NCBI RefSeq assembly: GCF_016734805.1
Contig: NZ_JAERQG010000001.1
Location: 248,001-312,000 of the forward strand
Length of the DNA: 64,000 bases
Source of the DNA: Marivirga atlantica
Lineage (GTDB): Bacteria; Bacteroidota; Bacteroidia; Cytophagales; Cyclobacteriaceae
Direction: 5' to 3'
The notes beneath the pieces were generated by a model. That model saw only the letters and a list, made by a program, of their open reading frames with translations, was not told the DNA's origin and searched no databases. Position numbers and translations under genes: made by a program. Numbering within the stretch: position 1 is the first letter of the stretch; the number at the start of each line of letters is the position of its first letter. This document shows positions 63,732-64,000 of this stretch, piece after piece.

Positions 63732-64000
63732 TTATATCTCTCTTTCACTTAAGAATATGTTTATTAATCCGAAAGGATATGGCAGTATTGGACTACCACT
63801 TGATCTAATGAAATCTACATTCATCAATGAAAAGAATTTCTCCTCGTCGAATACGCCTGAAAGTACATCTATTCTTCTTAGCTTATGAGATTTAGACTGT
63901 TTGATATTCATGGCATGCTTAAGACCACTAAAGTATTCCATGTTCTCTTTGTCAAACCAAATACCTTGATGAAGTCCAAGGCCCTTTTTCTTTCCTGGAA
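63732..64000 (-). CDS. C-terminal part of an unknown gene running off the window
   Basis: On the minus strand the frame is open from the right window edge to a TAA at 63732, about 89 codons. It reads GKKKGLGLHQGIWFDKENME before the first internal ATG (63941), so that ATG is probably not the start and the gene extends further right. The visible part ends FGLINIFLSEREI. I do not recognise the family. It converges with the HEPN-like gene, 33 bases apart. Confidence 0.6.
   Translation of the reverse strand, partial: PGKKKGLGLHQGIWFDKENMEYFSGLKHAMNIKQSKSHKLRRIDVLSGVFDEEKFFSLMNVDFIRSSGSPILPYPFGLINIFLSEREI

Noticed and set aside
63732-63941. Complete 69-codon gene at the right edge
   Set aside because: The frame stays open upstream to the window edge with protein-like sequence, so it is treated as the 3' part of a longer gene.

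Overview
The window looks like a chromosomal segment of a marine-type Bacteroidota, most likely a Cytophagales relative of Marivirga, Fulvivirga or Roseivirga (inference). The reasons are an AT-rich genome, weak Shine-Dalgarno signals, promoter boxes of the Bacteroidota type (TTTG, about 20 nt, TANNTTTG; the best copy is upstream of rpmE2), and many families typical of the phylum: DUF6340 lipoprotein, DUF6427 membrane protein, DUF6134, DUF4783, GreA-like coiled-coil protein, 7TM-DISM histidine kinase with HNLRAP box, GlmU-like protein and L31 type B.

Layout. (1) 1-1747: sulfate activation and PAP recycling (cysD partial, cysC, cysQ). (2) 1744-19605: a minus-strand surface-glycan operon of 18 genes. 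It encodes synthesis of dTDP-Fuc4NAc (rfbA, rfbB, wecE, wecD) and UDP-ManNAcA (wecB, wecC), a WecF-type Fuc4NAc transferase, a WecA-type GlcNAc-1-P transferase, a flippase, two polymerase/ligase-like membrane proteins, a GT4, a split Alg13/Alg14-like transferase, a formyltransferase/NodB-deacetylase pair, rfbC and a second nucleotide-sugar dehydrogenase. The set strongly resembles the enterobacterial common antigen pathway. (3) 19805-28938: GreA-like protein, a YbbAP-like exporter divergent from a TesA-like esterase, a TonB-dependent receptor, a methyltransferase/2OG-oxygenase pair and rlmB. (4) 29065-43551: an orphan cytosolic trypsin-like protein followed by housekeeping genes (DUF6340, ACC deaminase-like, slyD, ZIP, UPF0316, radA, SNF2 helicase, LolE-like, rbfA, DUF6427, rpiB, GlmU-like, rpmE2). 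(5) 43771-58872: Wzi-like outer membrane protein, MsbA-like ABC transporter with gmhA and yifB, histidine kinase, M61 peptidase, dgt, gpmI, DUF4783. (6) 58873-64000: an accessory island.

The accessory island is the best candidate for something undescribed. It begins 10 nt beyond a perfect terminator with three direct 19-bp repeats (TGT...ACA form) like the tandem transposase-binding ends of IS21-family or Tn7-like elements. About 340 bp of non-coding DNA follows. Then come a DUF262/DUF1524 (GmrSD-like) gene and a DUF4365-nuclease-plus-helical-repeat gene in one operon, divergent from a small protein with a HEPN-like RX4H motif, and finally a gene running off the window end. Together these look like defence cargo next to a mobile-element end. 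No transposase, CRISPR array, rRNA or tRNA was seen. All functional statements rest on motif reading; no database search was run.
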